DNA from: Nocardia aurantia
GTDB lineage: Bacteria; Actinomycetota; Actinomycetes; Mycobacteriales; Mycobacteriaceae
NCBI RefSeq assembly: GCF_009604425.1
Contig: NZ_WEGI01000003.1
Span: forward strand, 186,001 to 250,000
Length of the DNA: 64,000 bases
Direction: 5' to 3'
In this document: piece after piece, positions 44,161 through 52,744 of the stretch
Numbering within the stretch: the first letter of the stretch is position 1
Layout of the letters: every line of letters begins with the position of its first letter
Program-made: the position numbers and the translations under genes
The notes under the pieces: model-generated
The model's input: the letters and a program-made list of their open reading frames with translations, nothing else
What the model was told of the DNA's origin: nothing
Databases searched by the model: none

Positions 44161-45237
44161 CTACTCCTCGGATCCGATGGCGGCGGTCATCGGCTGGTCG
44201 GAACATGCTGGGGCAGTGCCGAATACGTCGAGAGCGGAGGTCACCAGCCGAGCCACGCCGTCGGGGTGGCGGCAGGCGCCCCGGCCGGGCACCTGGCGCA
44301 GCGTCCGGGCGAGCCGGTCGGCGGCGGCCGGGGCCGGGTGGCGCAGCAGTTCGGCGAGGTGGTCGCGGAGGGCGGGCAGGCCGAACATGCAGGGCCCGCA
44401 CTGCCCGGCGCTCTCCCCGGCGGCATAGGTCAGCGCGTCCAGAACCTCGTGCCAGGGATCGGCGCGGGCGTCGAGGACGCGCACCGTGCCCGCTCCGGGC
44501 GTGAAACCGAAGGGCGCCAGACCGATTCGGGACCAGGCGGCGTCCGCGGCGGCCGCGCGCAGGAATCCGCCGCTGAGTCCGCTCAGCCAGAGCGCGCGCA
44601 CCGGCACGGTGGGACCGCCCGCGCGATCGAGGATCTCGGATACCGGCAGACCGGCCTCCGCGCTGTGCACGCCCGGGTTCGCGACCCCGCCGGCGAGGGT
44701 GACCAGCCGCGGTCCCGGCTCGTCGGCGGTACCGAAGGAGCGGAACCAGCGCACGCCGTGCTCGGTGATCTGCTGTATCCGCCATACGGTTTCGGCGTTG
44801 AGGACCAGCGTGGGCGGCAGCCTGCGCCCGTCGGCGTCGCGGCCGCCCGCGGCGATCGGCCGGAACCGCATGACCGGCCGCGCCGGGCCGCCGTGCGCGA
44901 GCCGGGTCAGCGCCGACTCCTCCGACGAGACGTAACGCCGTGGCACGTCGAGGGTGTCGGCACCCGCCGCGCGCAGTGCCGCCAGGGTGGCGGAGTCGCG
45001 GTGCGCGGCCACCCGGACCCGTCCGCGGGTGAGTTGCCCCGCACCCGAGAGCATCTCGGGAAGATGGTGGGCCACGACCCAGGCATCCTTGATCGCGTCG
45101 AGTTCACCGTCGCAGGCGTTCACGATCAGTTCGGCGTTGTGCCGTTCGGCCAGTTCGATTTTCGTGCCGGTGGGAAAGCCCGCGCCGCCGCGGCCGGTGA
45201 GTCCGGCGGCCAGCAGCAGATTCGACAGGGCGCTCAT
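44161..45237 (-). CDS. NuoF-like FMN/NADH-binding flavoprotein, one Fe-S Cys replaced
   Basis: 358-residue relative of the 51-kDa NuoF subunit. The NADH/FMN loop GLTGRGGAGFPTGTK (12-26) is intact and an SLBB-like segment follows (AGGVANPGVHSAEAG). The N3-type cluster motif, normally ESCGxCxPC, reads ESAGQCGPC: Ala277 replaces the first Cys, leaving C280, C283 and C322. Overlaps the ferric-reductase-like gene by 4 bases. Probably oxidises NAD(P)H and passes electrons to the membrane cytochrome or the ferredoxin. Confidence 0.85.
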   Translation of the reverse strand: MSALSNLLLAAGLTGRGGAGFPTGTKIELAERHNAELIVNACDGELDAIKDAWVVAHHLPEMLSGAGQLTRGRVRVAAHRDSATLAALRAAGADTLDVPRRYVSSEESALTRLAHGGPARPVMRFRPIAAGGRDADGRRLPPTLVLNAETVWRIQQITEHGVRWFRSFGTADEPGPRLVTLAGGVANPGVHSAEAGLPVSEILDRAGGPTVPVRALWLSGLSGGFLRAAAADAAWSRIGLAPFGFTPGAGTVRVLDARADPWHEVLDALTYAAGESAGQCGPCMFGLPALRDHLAELLRHPAPAAADRLARTLRQVPGRGACRHPDGVARLVTSALDVFGTAPACSDQPMTAAIGSEE

Positions 45238-45800
45238 GACCATTCCTGGGCGGCGACAGCCGCGCGGCGGCGGCCGTCGGCGTCGAGGTGCCACCATCGC
45301 CAACCGGCCGCGCCGGTCATCGCGATGCCGCAGGCGACGGTGACGGACAACAGGATCGGCTCGCTCGTGGTCGCCATCAGCAGTGCGTGGATCTCCGCGA
45401 TCGGGGCCAGCGCGTAGGCGAGCCGGTGCACCATCCGCCACGCGCGGTCCGGCAGCCGGTGCCGCAGCAGCGAGGTCGTGATCAGGGCCAGGAAGATGTC
45501 GAAGGCCAAGGCGCCCAGGCCGACCGGAAGGCGCCGGTAGCCGGCGGTGAACGGCACGACCGGGGACAACCAGCCGAGGTGGACGTAGCTGTCGGTCACC
45601 GCGGTCAGGATGTGTGCGGCCAGGAAGGCGGTCGTGCCCAGCGCCAGACTCCGGTGCAGGCCCATCGCCAGCACCGGGATCGTGCCGCGCGGTCGCGGGT
45701 GCGCGGCGGTCAGCAGGCCGAGCAGCACCACGAGTGTCAGCAGTACGAGGGTGACCACGCCCGAGGCGCGCGAGATGTACCACAACCACGGTGTGCTCAT
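45234..45800 (-). CDS. Ferric-reductase-like transmembrane b-type cytochrome
   Basis: 188 residues with about five membrane helices. Candidate heme ligands are H49 and H63 on one helix and H125 and H138 on another, the paired pattern of the ferric reductase/YedZ (MsrQ) family. No flavin domain is attached. It overlaps both neighbours by 4 bases, so stoichiometric translation with ApbE and the NuoF-like protein is likely. Confidence 0.82.
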   Translation of the reverse strand: MSTPWLWYISRASGVVTLVLLTLVVLLGLLTAAHPRPRGTIPVLAMGLHRSLALGTTAFLAAHILTAVTDSYVHLGWLSPVVPFTAGYRRLPVGLGALAFDIFLALITTSLLRHRLPDRAWRMVHRLAYALAPIAEIHALLMATTSEPILLSVTVACGIAMTGAAGWRWWHLDADGRRRAAVAAQEWS

Positions 45801-46771
45801 GACACGTGTTGCTCCGCCGCCGCGGGCCAGCCCGGGGTCGTGACGACGTCGCCGTGGACGGTGGTCAGCCGGGCCGGCACGCCGCGCTCGGCCAGCCAGC
45901 GCGACGCGCGATCGTCCAGGACGATGGCGGCGGTCGACGCGGTATTCGCTTGCACCGCATCGGGTCCCGCGCACGTGACCTCCGCCCATCGGGTGCGTGC
46001 GGGCAGGCCGGTGCGCGGATCGATGATGTGGTGGCGGTGGATGCCGTGGTCGTTCCAGGTCCGCAGCCGGGTGGACGAGGTCGCGAAGGCTTGGCCGGTC
46101 GACCGGACCACCTGGGCCACAACGTCGTTCCGGTCCCGGAGACCGATCGCCCAGCCCTCCGGCGGTGGATCGCCGACCACCGCGATGTCGCCGCCCAGGC
46201 TCACCAGGAAACCGCCCGGCCGTGTCGCGGCCAGTTCGGCCGCGATCGTGTCCGCCGCCCACGCCTTGGCGCTTGCCCCCAGATCGAGCAGCGTCCCCGC
46301 GGGCAGTTCGAGCCGGGATTGCCGCTCGTCCAGAAAGACTCGGCCGACCGGAGCCGGTCGCGGCGGGGCCGGTTCGCCGTCCCGCACGCCGTCGCGCCCG
46401 CGCACGGCGTCCAGATCCTCGTCGTAGCCACAGGCCACGAGCGCCGCGCCGACCGTGGGGGAGACGAGCCCGCCGGTCATCCGCTCGGCGCGCAATGCCG
46501 CCCGCAGGCAGGCGCCGAGCATCGGACCGACCGTAATTCGAAGACGTGCATCGTGTTTCGCGCGAGCCAGGTCGGCGCTGCGGGAATTGATCACCGCGAG
46601 CTCGCTGTCCGGGCGGAAACGCGAAGCGGCGCGGTCGAGTTCACCGAGCCGGGCCCGCAGCACCGCCGCCGCGTTCGCCAGTTCGTCCGGTTCGGTGCAC
46701 ACCACACCGACGGTGGTCCCGATCGCGGCGAACCGGGTGGACGCGGTGGTCGTGCCGCGCGCGGCCGTCAT
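45797..46771 (-). CDS. apbE: FAD:protein FMN transferase (ApbE)
   Basis: 324 residues. Covalently attaches FMN to Ser/Thr of target proteins outside the membrane. Signature parts are SRFRPDSELAVIN (about 50-62), LLDLGASAKAWAAD (about 161-174), GGDIAVVGDPP and TSSTRLRTW. No typical signal peptide is apparent. The target normally carries an SGATxT-like motif; no neighbour has a clear one. Central gene of the electron-transfer operon. Confidence 0.88.
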   Translation of the reverse strand: MTAARGTTTASTRFAAIGTTVGVVCTEPDELANAAAVLRARLGELDRAASRFRPDSELAVINSRSADLARAKHDARLRITVGPMLGACLRAALRAERMTGGLVSPTVGAALVACGYDEDLDAVRGRDGVRDGEPAPPRPAPVGRVFLDERQSRLELPAGTLLDLGASAKAWAADTIAAELAATRPGGFLVSLGGDIAVVGDPPPEGWAIGLRDRNDVVAQVVRSTGQAFATSSTRLRTWNDHGIHRHHIIDPRTGLPARTRWAEVTCAGPDAVQANTASTAAIVLDDRASRWLAERGVPARLTTVHGDVVTTPGWPAAAEQHVS

Positions 46772-47055
46772 GACCCGGTCGTGTGCTCGTGCGGAGGCGC
46801 CGGGGTGGTGGTCACCGGCGTCGTCGGTGTCCAGCCGTCGGTGTCGCCGGGCGCGGGAGCCGGCGAGTCGGCGTCGACCGGCTGCGCGGTGCGCGCGGAA
46901 TTCGCCGGCGCGACCTCGGTCTGCGCGGTGGCTTGCCCGGCGTGGTTCCCGTCGACCGCCAACGCCACCGTGAGCCCGCCGGTGGCGATGGTCGCGGCCA
47001 CGAAGACTCCGGTCGCACCGCGGCGGACGCGCGACAGGCCAGTGTTCTGCTCCAT
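46768..47055 (-). CDS. Small exported Pro/Thr-rich protein, first gene of electron-transfer operon
   Basis: 95 residues: N-terminal membrane helix or signal (about 14-34, GVFVAATIATGGLTVALAV) and a low-complexity extracellular tail (PTTPVTTTPAPPHEHTTG). It precedes apbE with a 4-base overlap. It holds the place where FMN-binding proteins often occur in such operons, but lacks the flavinylation motif. No family recognised. Confidence 0.6.
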   Translation of the reverse strand: MEQNTGLSRVRRGATGVFVAATIATGGLTVALAVDGNHAGQATAQTEVAPANSARTAQPVDADSPAPAPGDTDGWTPTTPVTTTPAPPHEHTTGS

Positions 47056-47377
47056 GTGATCAGTCCTCTCCTCGGCGACCCGCCGAAAACGACTCGCCCG
47101 GATCAGGTCTACGGGGTTCGTCTGGGAACAAGACTGCGCGATCGCTCACAAGTCGCTGTGTTGCCGGCGTCCTGCGGTCGCCCGGACTGCCGGGCTCGGG
47201 TGCGGTCATGCCACTGTTCCTCTTCGTCGAGTCACAGATATAGAGATACGTTCTTTGTATCTCAGTATCACGATGAGACCACATGGTGGCCGCCACCACA
47301 AGATGTCGGCATGATTCGACCGGCCGCTTCACCGAATTCGGGCGCCCGGCCGGCCGGATCGGGGTCCGGGCGCGGAT
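47056..47377. other. Intergenic region with operator-like hairpin
   Basis: 322 bases between the electron-transfer operon start and the P450 end, without a convincing gene. A/T-rich around 47225-47275, with a perfect 7-bp inverted repeat at 47243-47263. Probably the promoter region of the leftward operon. Confidence 0.5.
47243..47263. promoter_or_regulatory. Inverted repeat GAGATAC/GTATCTC, probable operator
   Basis: Perfect 7-bp arms with a 7-base spacer (GTTCTTT), about 190 bases upstream of the electron-transfer operon. Typical size for a TetR- or GntR-type operator. Confidence 0.5.
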
Positions 47378-48595
47378 TCAGGCGGGAGCGGTGACGACGA
47401 TCGGGAGGGTGCGCAGACCGCGCAGCACGGGGCTGGGAATGCGTTGCGGCTCATTCGCCGGCGACATATCGGGGACGCGTCGCGCGACGGCCTCGACGGC
47501 CGCCGTGGCCTCCATCCGGGCCAGGACGCCGCCGATGCAGTAGTGGATTCCGGCGCCGAAGGCGAGATGGTCCCCGATGTCGGGCCGATCCAACCGGAAC
47601 TCGTCCGGATCCCGGAAGTGCCGCGGATCGCGGTTGGCGGATCCCACCAGCGGAAGCACGTACGCGCCGGCGGGGATGGTGGTCCCGCTCAATTCGACCG
47701 CGGTGGTGGTGATCCGGAGCAGCATTTGCGCGGGGCCGTCGAAGCGCAGGGTCTCGGCGACGACCGCGGCGGCCAGCTCCGGCTCCGCGTGCACCCGGGC
47801 CCGGATCTCCGGGTGATCGAACAGTGCCGCAACGGTGTTCGCGATCAGATTCGTCGTCGTCTCGTGCCCCGCGACCAGCAGCAGGATGCAGAAGTTGATC
47901 GCCTGGGAGGTCGTCAGGCGTTCCTCGCCGGCGCCGGTGAGCAGCGCGCTGATCAGGTCGTCACCGGGTGCGCGGCGTCGTTCCCGGACGATGCGGAAGA
48001 AGAACCGGGAGATGGCGATCGCGCTCCGGATCATCGCGCCGCGGCTGCCGTTGGTGAGCAGGCCCGCGATCAGCCCGTCGGACCAGCGCTGGAAATCGGC
48101 GCGCCGGTCGGCCGGTACGTCGAGTATCTCGGCGATGATGGCGGCCGGCAGCGGCGCCGCCAGATCGCGGACCAGATCCGGGAATTCGGCCCGCAGCAGG
48201 TCGTCGACCAGCTGCTCGGTGACCTCGCGGATGCGCGGCTCCCAGGCCGCGACGCGGCGTGGGGTGAAGGCGCGGCCGACCTTTCGCCGCAGCACGGTGT
48301 GGTCCGGGGGATCGCTGGTCAGCAGCACGCGGCCGACCGGGAGCAGCGCCAGCAGCTTGTCGAACCACTTCTGCGCTGCCGGTGTGGGATTGAACGGGTT
48401 GGTGTCGATCGCCGAGACCGCGGAGGAGAATCGGCGCGAGTCCCGCACGACGGTGCGCACGTCGTCGTAGCGGCTCACGATCCACAAGTCCGGATCGGCG
48501 CTGTGGTGGACGGGCGCGTGGTCGCGCAGCAGCGCATAGCTCGGATACGGGTCCGCGATGACGGCGGGATCGTGGAAATCGAAGGTGTGCTTCAT
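47378..48595 (-). CDS. Cytochrome P450 (third of three)
   Basis: 405 residues. I-helix LVAGHETTT, ExxR in AETLRFD and heme loop FGAGIHYCIG with Cys353. The start ATG at 48595 overlaps the TetR stop by 4 bases, so this P450 is co-translated with its regulator. The ferredoxin of the 44-kb operon is the nearest possible redox partner. Confidence 0.93.
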   Translation of the reverse strand: MKHTFDFHDPAVIADPYPSYALLRDHAPVHHSADPDLWIVSRYDDVRTVVRDSRRFSSAVSAIDTNPFNPTPAAQKWFDKLLALLPVGRVLLTSDPPDHTVLRRKVGRAFTPRRVAAWEPRIREVTEQLVDDLLRAEFPDLVRDLAAPLPAAIIAEILDVPADRRADFQRWSDGLIAGLLTNGSRGAMIRSAIAISRFFFRIVRERRRAPGDDLISALLTGAGEERLTTSQAINFCILLLVAGHETTTNLIANTVAALFDHPEIRARVHAEPELAAAVVAETLRFDGPAQMLLRITTTAVELSGTTIPAGAYVLPLVGSANRDPRHFRDPDEFRLDRPDIGDHLAFGAGIHYCIGGVLARMEATAAVEAVARRVPDMSPANEPQRIPSPVLRGLRTLPIVVTAPA

Positions 48596-49185
48596 TGTTC
48601 GGCCCCCAGTACAGTCAGCAACGAGTCCGCCCATTGATCGACGAACCGATCGTCGGACATGTCGAACGGGCGATGCTGGTGGATATCGGTCATCACCCAG
48701 TAGTTCTCGATCGAGCCCAGCCAGACGGTGGCCATGGCCTCGAAATCCCGCTCGGGAGCGGGTCCTTGCGCCGCCCGCTCGGCCAGCCAGTCCGCGAGGT
48801 ACCGGTAGGAGGGCGCGAACAGCCGCTCGCGCGCCTGCGCCATCACCGTCGGGAACTGATCGGATTCCTTGATCATCACCCGAATCAGATTGCGCCAGTT
48901 GGTCATCAGCAACAGTGACCCACGCGCGATCAGTACGAGTTCGGCACGCAGATCACCCAGCGGGAACATCGGCGCCAGTGCGAAACCCGCCTCGGCGAGC
49001 CGGATGGCGGCCTCCACGGCCGCACCCAGCACCTGTTCCTTGGACCCGAAATGCGTGTACAGCGAGCCGGATCGGGGCGAGAGCCCCGCCGCCTCCTCGA
49101 TCGCCGCGACACTGGTCGCGGCGTACCCCTGCTCGGCGAACAGCCGCAGCGCCTCCCGCACGATGCGGTCGCGAGTACCATCCAT
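48592..49185 (-). CDS. TetR-family regulator co-translated with P450
   Basis: 197 residues from the ATG at 49185. Helix-turn-helix at about 6-52 (VAAIEEAAGLSPRSGSLYTHFGSKEQVL, quoted in part). A GTG at 49203 is an alternative start but would place the 49187-49220 inverted repeat inside the coding region. Autoregulation of the regulator/P450 operon through that repeat is likely. Confidence 0.85.
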   Translation of the reverse strand: MDGTRDRIVREALRLFAEQGYAATSVAAIEEAAGLSPRSGSLYTHFGSKEQVLGAAVEAAIRLAEAGFALAPMFPLGDLRAELVLIARGSLLLMTNWRNLIRVMIKESDQFPTVMAQARERLFAPSYRYLADWLAERAAQGPAPERDFEAMATVWLGSIENYWVMTDIHQHRPFDMSDDRFVDQWADSLLTVLGAEQ

Positions 49186-49186
49186 C

Positions 49187-49220
49187 TCGGCTTGTCCGAT
49201 CACTCACTTGGATAAGCCGA
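49187..49220. promoter_or_regulatory. Interrupted inverted repeat, probable TetR operator
   Basis: TCGGCTTGTCC (49187-49197) and GGATAAGCCGA (49210-49220) pair at 10 of 11 positions across a 12-base spacer. It lies directly before the TetR start codon at 49185. Confidence 0.5.
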
Positions 49221-49297
49221 TCGTAGGTTTGTCTTTGGTTGTCCGCAAGGAGAAGTAGTCGCCGCCGGCCGCCGCCGGATCGACCGCCGCGCGAACC

Positions 49298-49687
49298 GTG
49301 GCCAGTGCGGCCGTTTCCGGGTCCTGCATCAGCCACCACGTGAACACGCGCATCCGCCGTCACGTCAGATTGGCCGGCTCGGATCGGAAATACGCGTGGG
49401 CCGAACTGTATCCGGTGGGCGCGGTCGACCCCGCCGTCACCTTCGCGGACCTCGAGGCCCTGACCGCGGGCTGCCTGGCCCACGAGGGCGCGGACCCGGC
49501 GCGAATCGTCGAGGTGGTCTGCCGCGGACTGCGAGCGACTCAGCACCGCAACGATTTCCGGCTGACCCGCGCCGCGGAGAGCGCGGGTCAGCCGCCGCGG
49601 GTCTGGAGCAGGCGGCCGCGGTTGACCTTGGTGGCCGCGCTGCGGGGAATGGCATCGACGATCTCGATGCTCTTCGGCACCTTGTAG
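49298..49687 (+). CDS. Unassigned reading frame, possibly a gene remnant
   Basis: GTG-started frame of 129 codons. The part 49340-49590 has the strong G/C third-position bias of real genes here and protein-like text (WAELYPVGAVDPAVTFADL, GADPARIVEVVCRG). The last 100 bases overlap the acyl-CoA ligase on the other strand. No family recognised. It may be a decayed gene whose end was lost, or a chance frame. Confidence 0.25.
   Translation: MASAAVSGSCISHHVNTRIRRHVRLAGSDRKYAWAELYPVGAVDPAVTFADLEALTAGCLAHEGADPARIVEVVCRGLRATQHRNDFRLTRAAESAGQPPRVWSRRPRLTLVAALRGMASTISMLFGTL
49560..49593. terminator. 13-bp perfect hairpin at acyl-CoA ligase 3' end
   Basis: GGCTGACCCGCGC and GCGCGGGTCAGCC enclose an 8-base loop and span the stop codon (49588-49590) of the leftward ligase. 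No U-run follows on either strand, so termination is likely but not certain. Confidence 0.5.
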
Positions 49688-51048
49688 GCGGCGAGGCGGG
49701 ACTTCGCGAATGCCCGGATTCCGTCCAGGGTGGGAGGATTCGCCGGATCGGCGGGCTCGATGAGGGCGTGCACGCGCCGGCCCCATTCCGGATCGCGCAG
49801 GCCGATCACGACCACGTCGGTCACGCCGGGGTGGTCGATCAGGGCGGTTTCCACCTCGGCGGGAAAGACGTTCGCGCCGCCGGAGATGATCACGTCGACG
49901 CGGCGGTCGGCGAGATACAGGAAGCCCTCCTCGTCCAGGTGGCCCAGATCGCCGACGGTCACGAAACCGTCTGCGGTGGAGGTGGGTTGGGGCACGTCAC
50001 CGAGATACGGGGCCGTCGGCGCGCCCGGGGCGCGCAGGTAGATCTCGCCGATCTCACCGGGCGGCAGCTGCTCGCCTGCCGGGCCGAGGATCCGGATCTC
50101 CGTGCCGCGCATGCCTCGGCCGACGCTGCCGCGGCGGGTCGACCACTCCTCGCCGGTGAGCGCGGCGAGGCCCAGGCCCTCGGTCATGCCGTACGCCATG
50201 AGGATTCGCTCGGCTCCGACCAGGGCGGACCACCGGTCCACCAGGGAGGGCGGCATGGGCGCGGCGCCCTGGGTGAACCACTCGATGCTCGACAGATCGC
50301 GATCGTCGATGCCGGGCAGATCCGCGATCCGCTGCAACATCGTCGGTGTGGCAGTGAAATTCGTGATCCGATACCGCTCGATCACGTCGACCACCCGTGC
50401 GGCGTCGAACTTCTCCATGACCACCAGGCGGTCGCCGGCCAGCATCGGGTACAGCGCCGAGAAGGCGTTCACGTGGTACATCGGCGCCAGCACCAGGACG
50501 GTCTGCGGGGTGGGGATCGGGCGCCAGCGGGTCATCATCGGGATTCCGGCGGCCGGGTTGTAGACCGACGGCGTTCCCGCCAGGATCACCTTGGGGGTGC
50601 CCGTCGAGCCGCTGCTGCAGATCCCGTGTGAGTACGGGGCGATCGCGTCGGGCAGGGTCGGTCGTTCGAGTTCGAGGGCCTCGTCGATCCACGCCAGATC
50701 CGCGTCGCCGAGATACACCCGGGGACGGATCACCTCGCGCAGCCGGTCGAGTTCCCAGTCCGGGACGTCCCAGCGCACCGGGACGGGTACCGCGCCGAGC
50801 TTCCAGGCGGCGAAGGTGCTCAGGACGAAGCGCGGTCCGTTGCGGAGTCCGATCCCCAGCAGATCGTCCTGTCCGACACCGCGTTTCGCGAGGGCTCCGG
50901 CCAATCGGCTGGACCGGTCGTCCAATTCGCCCCAGGTGACGGCGGGTTCGGAGCCGTCCGTGCCGATGTGCCGGTAGGCGATCTCGCCGGGGCTCCCGGC
51001 CCCCAGATCGCGGATCCGGCGTCCCAGGCCGACCTCGGTTTCCGTCAT
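49588..51048 (-). CDS. Acyl-CoA synthetase (AMP-binding), third in window
   Basis: 486-residue ANL ligase. The P-loop is divergent (SSGSTGTPKVI, near 147-157), the adenylate motif MAYGMTEGLG and hinge DRRVDVIISGGANVFPAEVE are present and the C-terminal catalytic Lys lies in RSAATKVNRGRL. The ATG at 51048 has AAGGAG upstream. The closest functional analogies are ligases for bile-acid-like or other bulky acids (inference). It stands alone behind a large dyad at 51111-51150. Confidence 0.9.
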   Translation of the reverse strand: MTETEVGLGRRIRDLGAGSPGEIAYRHIGTDGSEPAVTWGELDDRSSRLAGALAKRGVGQDDLLGIGLRNGPRFVLSTFAAWKLGAVPVPVRWDVPDWELDRLREVIRPRVYLGDADLAWIDEALELERPTLPDAIAPYSHGICSSGSTGTPKVILAGTPSVYNPAAGIPMMTRWRPIPTPQTVLVLAPMYHVNAFSALYPMLAGDRLVVMEKFDAARVVDVIERYRITNFTATPTMLQRIADLPGIDDRDLSSIEWFTQGAAPMPPSLVDRWSALVGAERILMAYGMTEGLGLAALTGEEWSTRRGSVGRGMRGTEIRILGPAGEQLPPGEIGEIYLRAPGAPTAPYLGDVPQPTSTADGFVTVGDLGHLDEEGFLYLADRRVDVIISGGANVFPAEVETALIDHPGVTDVVVIGLRDPEWGRRVHALIEPADPANPPTLDGIRAFAKSRLAAYKVPKSIEIVDAIPRSAATKVNRGRLLQTRGG

Positions 51049-51110
51049 CGCTCTCCTTCGAACGGTGTGCCGCGGGAATCTCCGCACTGCTCCGCGGCAC
51101 TTCAGCGATG

Positions 51111-51150
51111 ATAGTAGTGTTCTCCATATTGTGGAGTGAGATTCTACTAT
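51111..51150. promoter_or_regulatory. Nested inverted repeat upstream of acyl-CoA ligase
   Basis: Outer arms ATAGTAG (51111-51117) and CTACTAT (51144-51150) are perfect. Inner arms CTCCA (51122-51126) and TGGAG (51132-51136) lie inside. It sits 63-102 bases before the ligase start in an A/T-rich patch. Probable operator, possibly for two dimers. Confidence 0.55.
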
Positions 51151-52691
51151 TTACTGGCTATATGCGATACTGGGCGGTTTTGCACCGTCCGCGCCCGGCG
51201 TCATCCAGTGCACCTTCGAAGGCACGGTGGCCGCCGCGAGGGCTCGGGTCTCCGCATCCGGTTGCCCGGAGTTGTCCGCTCGGGCGGGCCGCGCCTACCG
51301 GTCGAGAGGCACGAAACACGAGCTCCTGCGGTATATCCGAGGTCCGGCCGGACCGGCCGATCGGGCGAGTGGCCGATGCCGTGGTGAGGCGCCGGATTTG
51401 CCCGCCCGGGATATCGGGCCGAAGCGGTCCGGCGATGCCGCTGTGGTGCGCAATCGCGCGGGACGGGCCGAGAAGCGGCCGATCACCCGGAACGCGGAAC
51501 TCGAAGTGGTCGTCGCTTTCGGCATCCGTCGAAAGCCTCTCGACGGCTTCGTGCGGTTCGTCTACGGATTCGTCGCATGCGCCGCGAACGACATCCCCGA
51601 ACGACGGGTCCGGGTGCGGCCACAAGGGCTTGTGAGAGAACGGATCGAATATCCTTCCGGTCTTTCGTGACCCGAGTTCGAAGTTCGGGAACACGCTGCC
51701 GGCGATGGGCACGACCGCGGTCCGCCGCGCCCTACCTGTCGTGGCGTCCCCGTGTGGGCCGGTCACGGCCGAAACGCAAAAATTCGCGTCGTGCTCGAGA
51801 TCGCCGGGAAAGTTTTGCACTGGACGATGATTCGGCTCGAGGATCGTCGAACCCATCGTCCCGAATTGGATGTGCTCCCGCGAAAGCCCCGGCGCTGTCT
51901 TGATCCGGCATCGATCGCCCCGATTGTGTTCGCCGTACTCTGCGCTGGAATCCCCGGATTCGGTTGCGGCATCGTCGTATCCCGGCTGCGTGGTACTCGC
52001 TGTCGACGCGTCGGCCGGTAACGGATCGAAGGGTTGCTGCGGTCGACTCCCAGTCTCCTTCAATGCAATTGCTGCACGATTGCCGAGATGGATACGGTGT
52101 CGGTTGTCGGTGTCGGGCTCGCGGGACGGCCGCGGTGGTGTGGCGCGGGGTCGGTCGGCCCGGGTTCGCGGGCCCCGGAACCCGCTCGGCGGAGACTGAA
52201 TTCGGGTCTGGCAATCTTTCGGCACACCCAACCGGGGCGGTGCCGGCGGGCCGATGGTCCGTGGCGCCGGGGCGTGGGCCCGTGCCGGGCGGCGAAATCC
52301 GGTAGGGGCCTTGATGGGGTGCGCGAATGCTTCTCATCTCGACCAGGTCACGGCTGCCTGAAGGTTGGCAATTCGGCTCGCCGCGCACCGGCTCGAGCGC
52401 TACAGTACCGACGTTCGGGCTGGTTGATGATCTTGGGATGTGGTGTGGCAGCAATTATTTCGTCGGGCAGGCGCATGCTCGGTAGCGGGTTCGGGTTGCG
52501 GGGACTCACCGGATGGGCCGCGCAGCGCCTTCGTGGAGCGCCGCGAACGAGCGAGGCCGAACCCGATGAATCGGTGGCCGACGACAAGGGCGCCGAGGCG
52601 CCGGCGGACGTCGACTCTCCCCCGCCGAAATCCACAGCAGCACCACAGGTTTCGGACGGCAACAACCCCGATAACGTGCGAGAGTGTAGTA

Positions 52692-52711
52692 CCCCGGATG
52701 TCGAGCCGGGG
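52692..52711. promoter_or_regulatory. Hairpin in leader of the acidic protein gene
   Basis: CCCCGG (52692-52697) and CCGGGG (52706-52711) form a stem with an 8-base loop, ending 33 bases before the preferred ATG at 52745. It could modulate translation. If translation starts farther upstream it is simply coding. Confidence 0.3.
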
Positions 52712-52744
52712 ATCGATCAAAGCTTTTCGAAAGGCCAGGCGAAT

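Larger units (their letters stand above)
51049..52744. other. 1.7-kb stretch without a convincing gene
   Basis: All frames were read. Several long frames exist on both strands (for example 51158-52231 minus and 51227-51670 plus) but none has the third-position G/C bias, start signals or recognisable protein text seen elsewhere. The stretch is less G/C-rich than its neighbours. It holds the acyl-CoA ligase promoter zone, the dyad at 51111-51150 and, at its right end, the leader of the acidic protein. It could be decayed coding sequence, a long leader or an RNA gene. Confidence 0.5.

Noticed and set aside
51158..52231. 357-codon minus-strand frame in the 1.7-kb gap
   Set aside because: No third-position G/C bias, no Shine-Dalgarno, no recognisable protein text.
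52034..52744. Upstream extension of the acidic protein frame
   Set aside because: The first 130 codons are Arg/Cys/Trp-rich and unlike the rest. A shorter extension from 52475 cannot be excluded and is noted in the feature, but 52745 has the better start signals.
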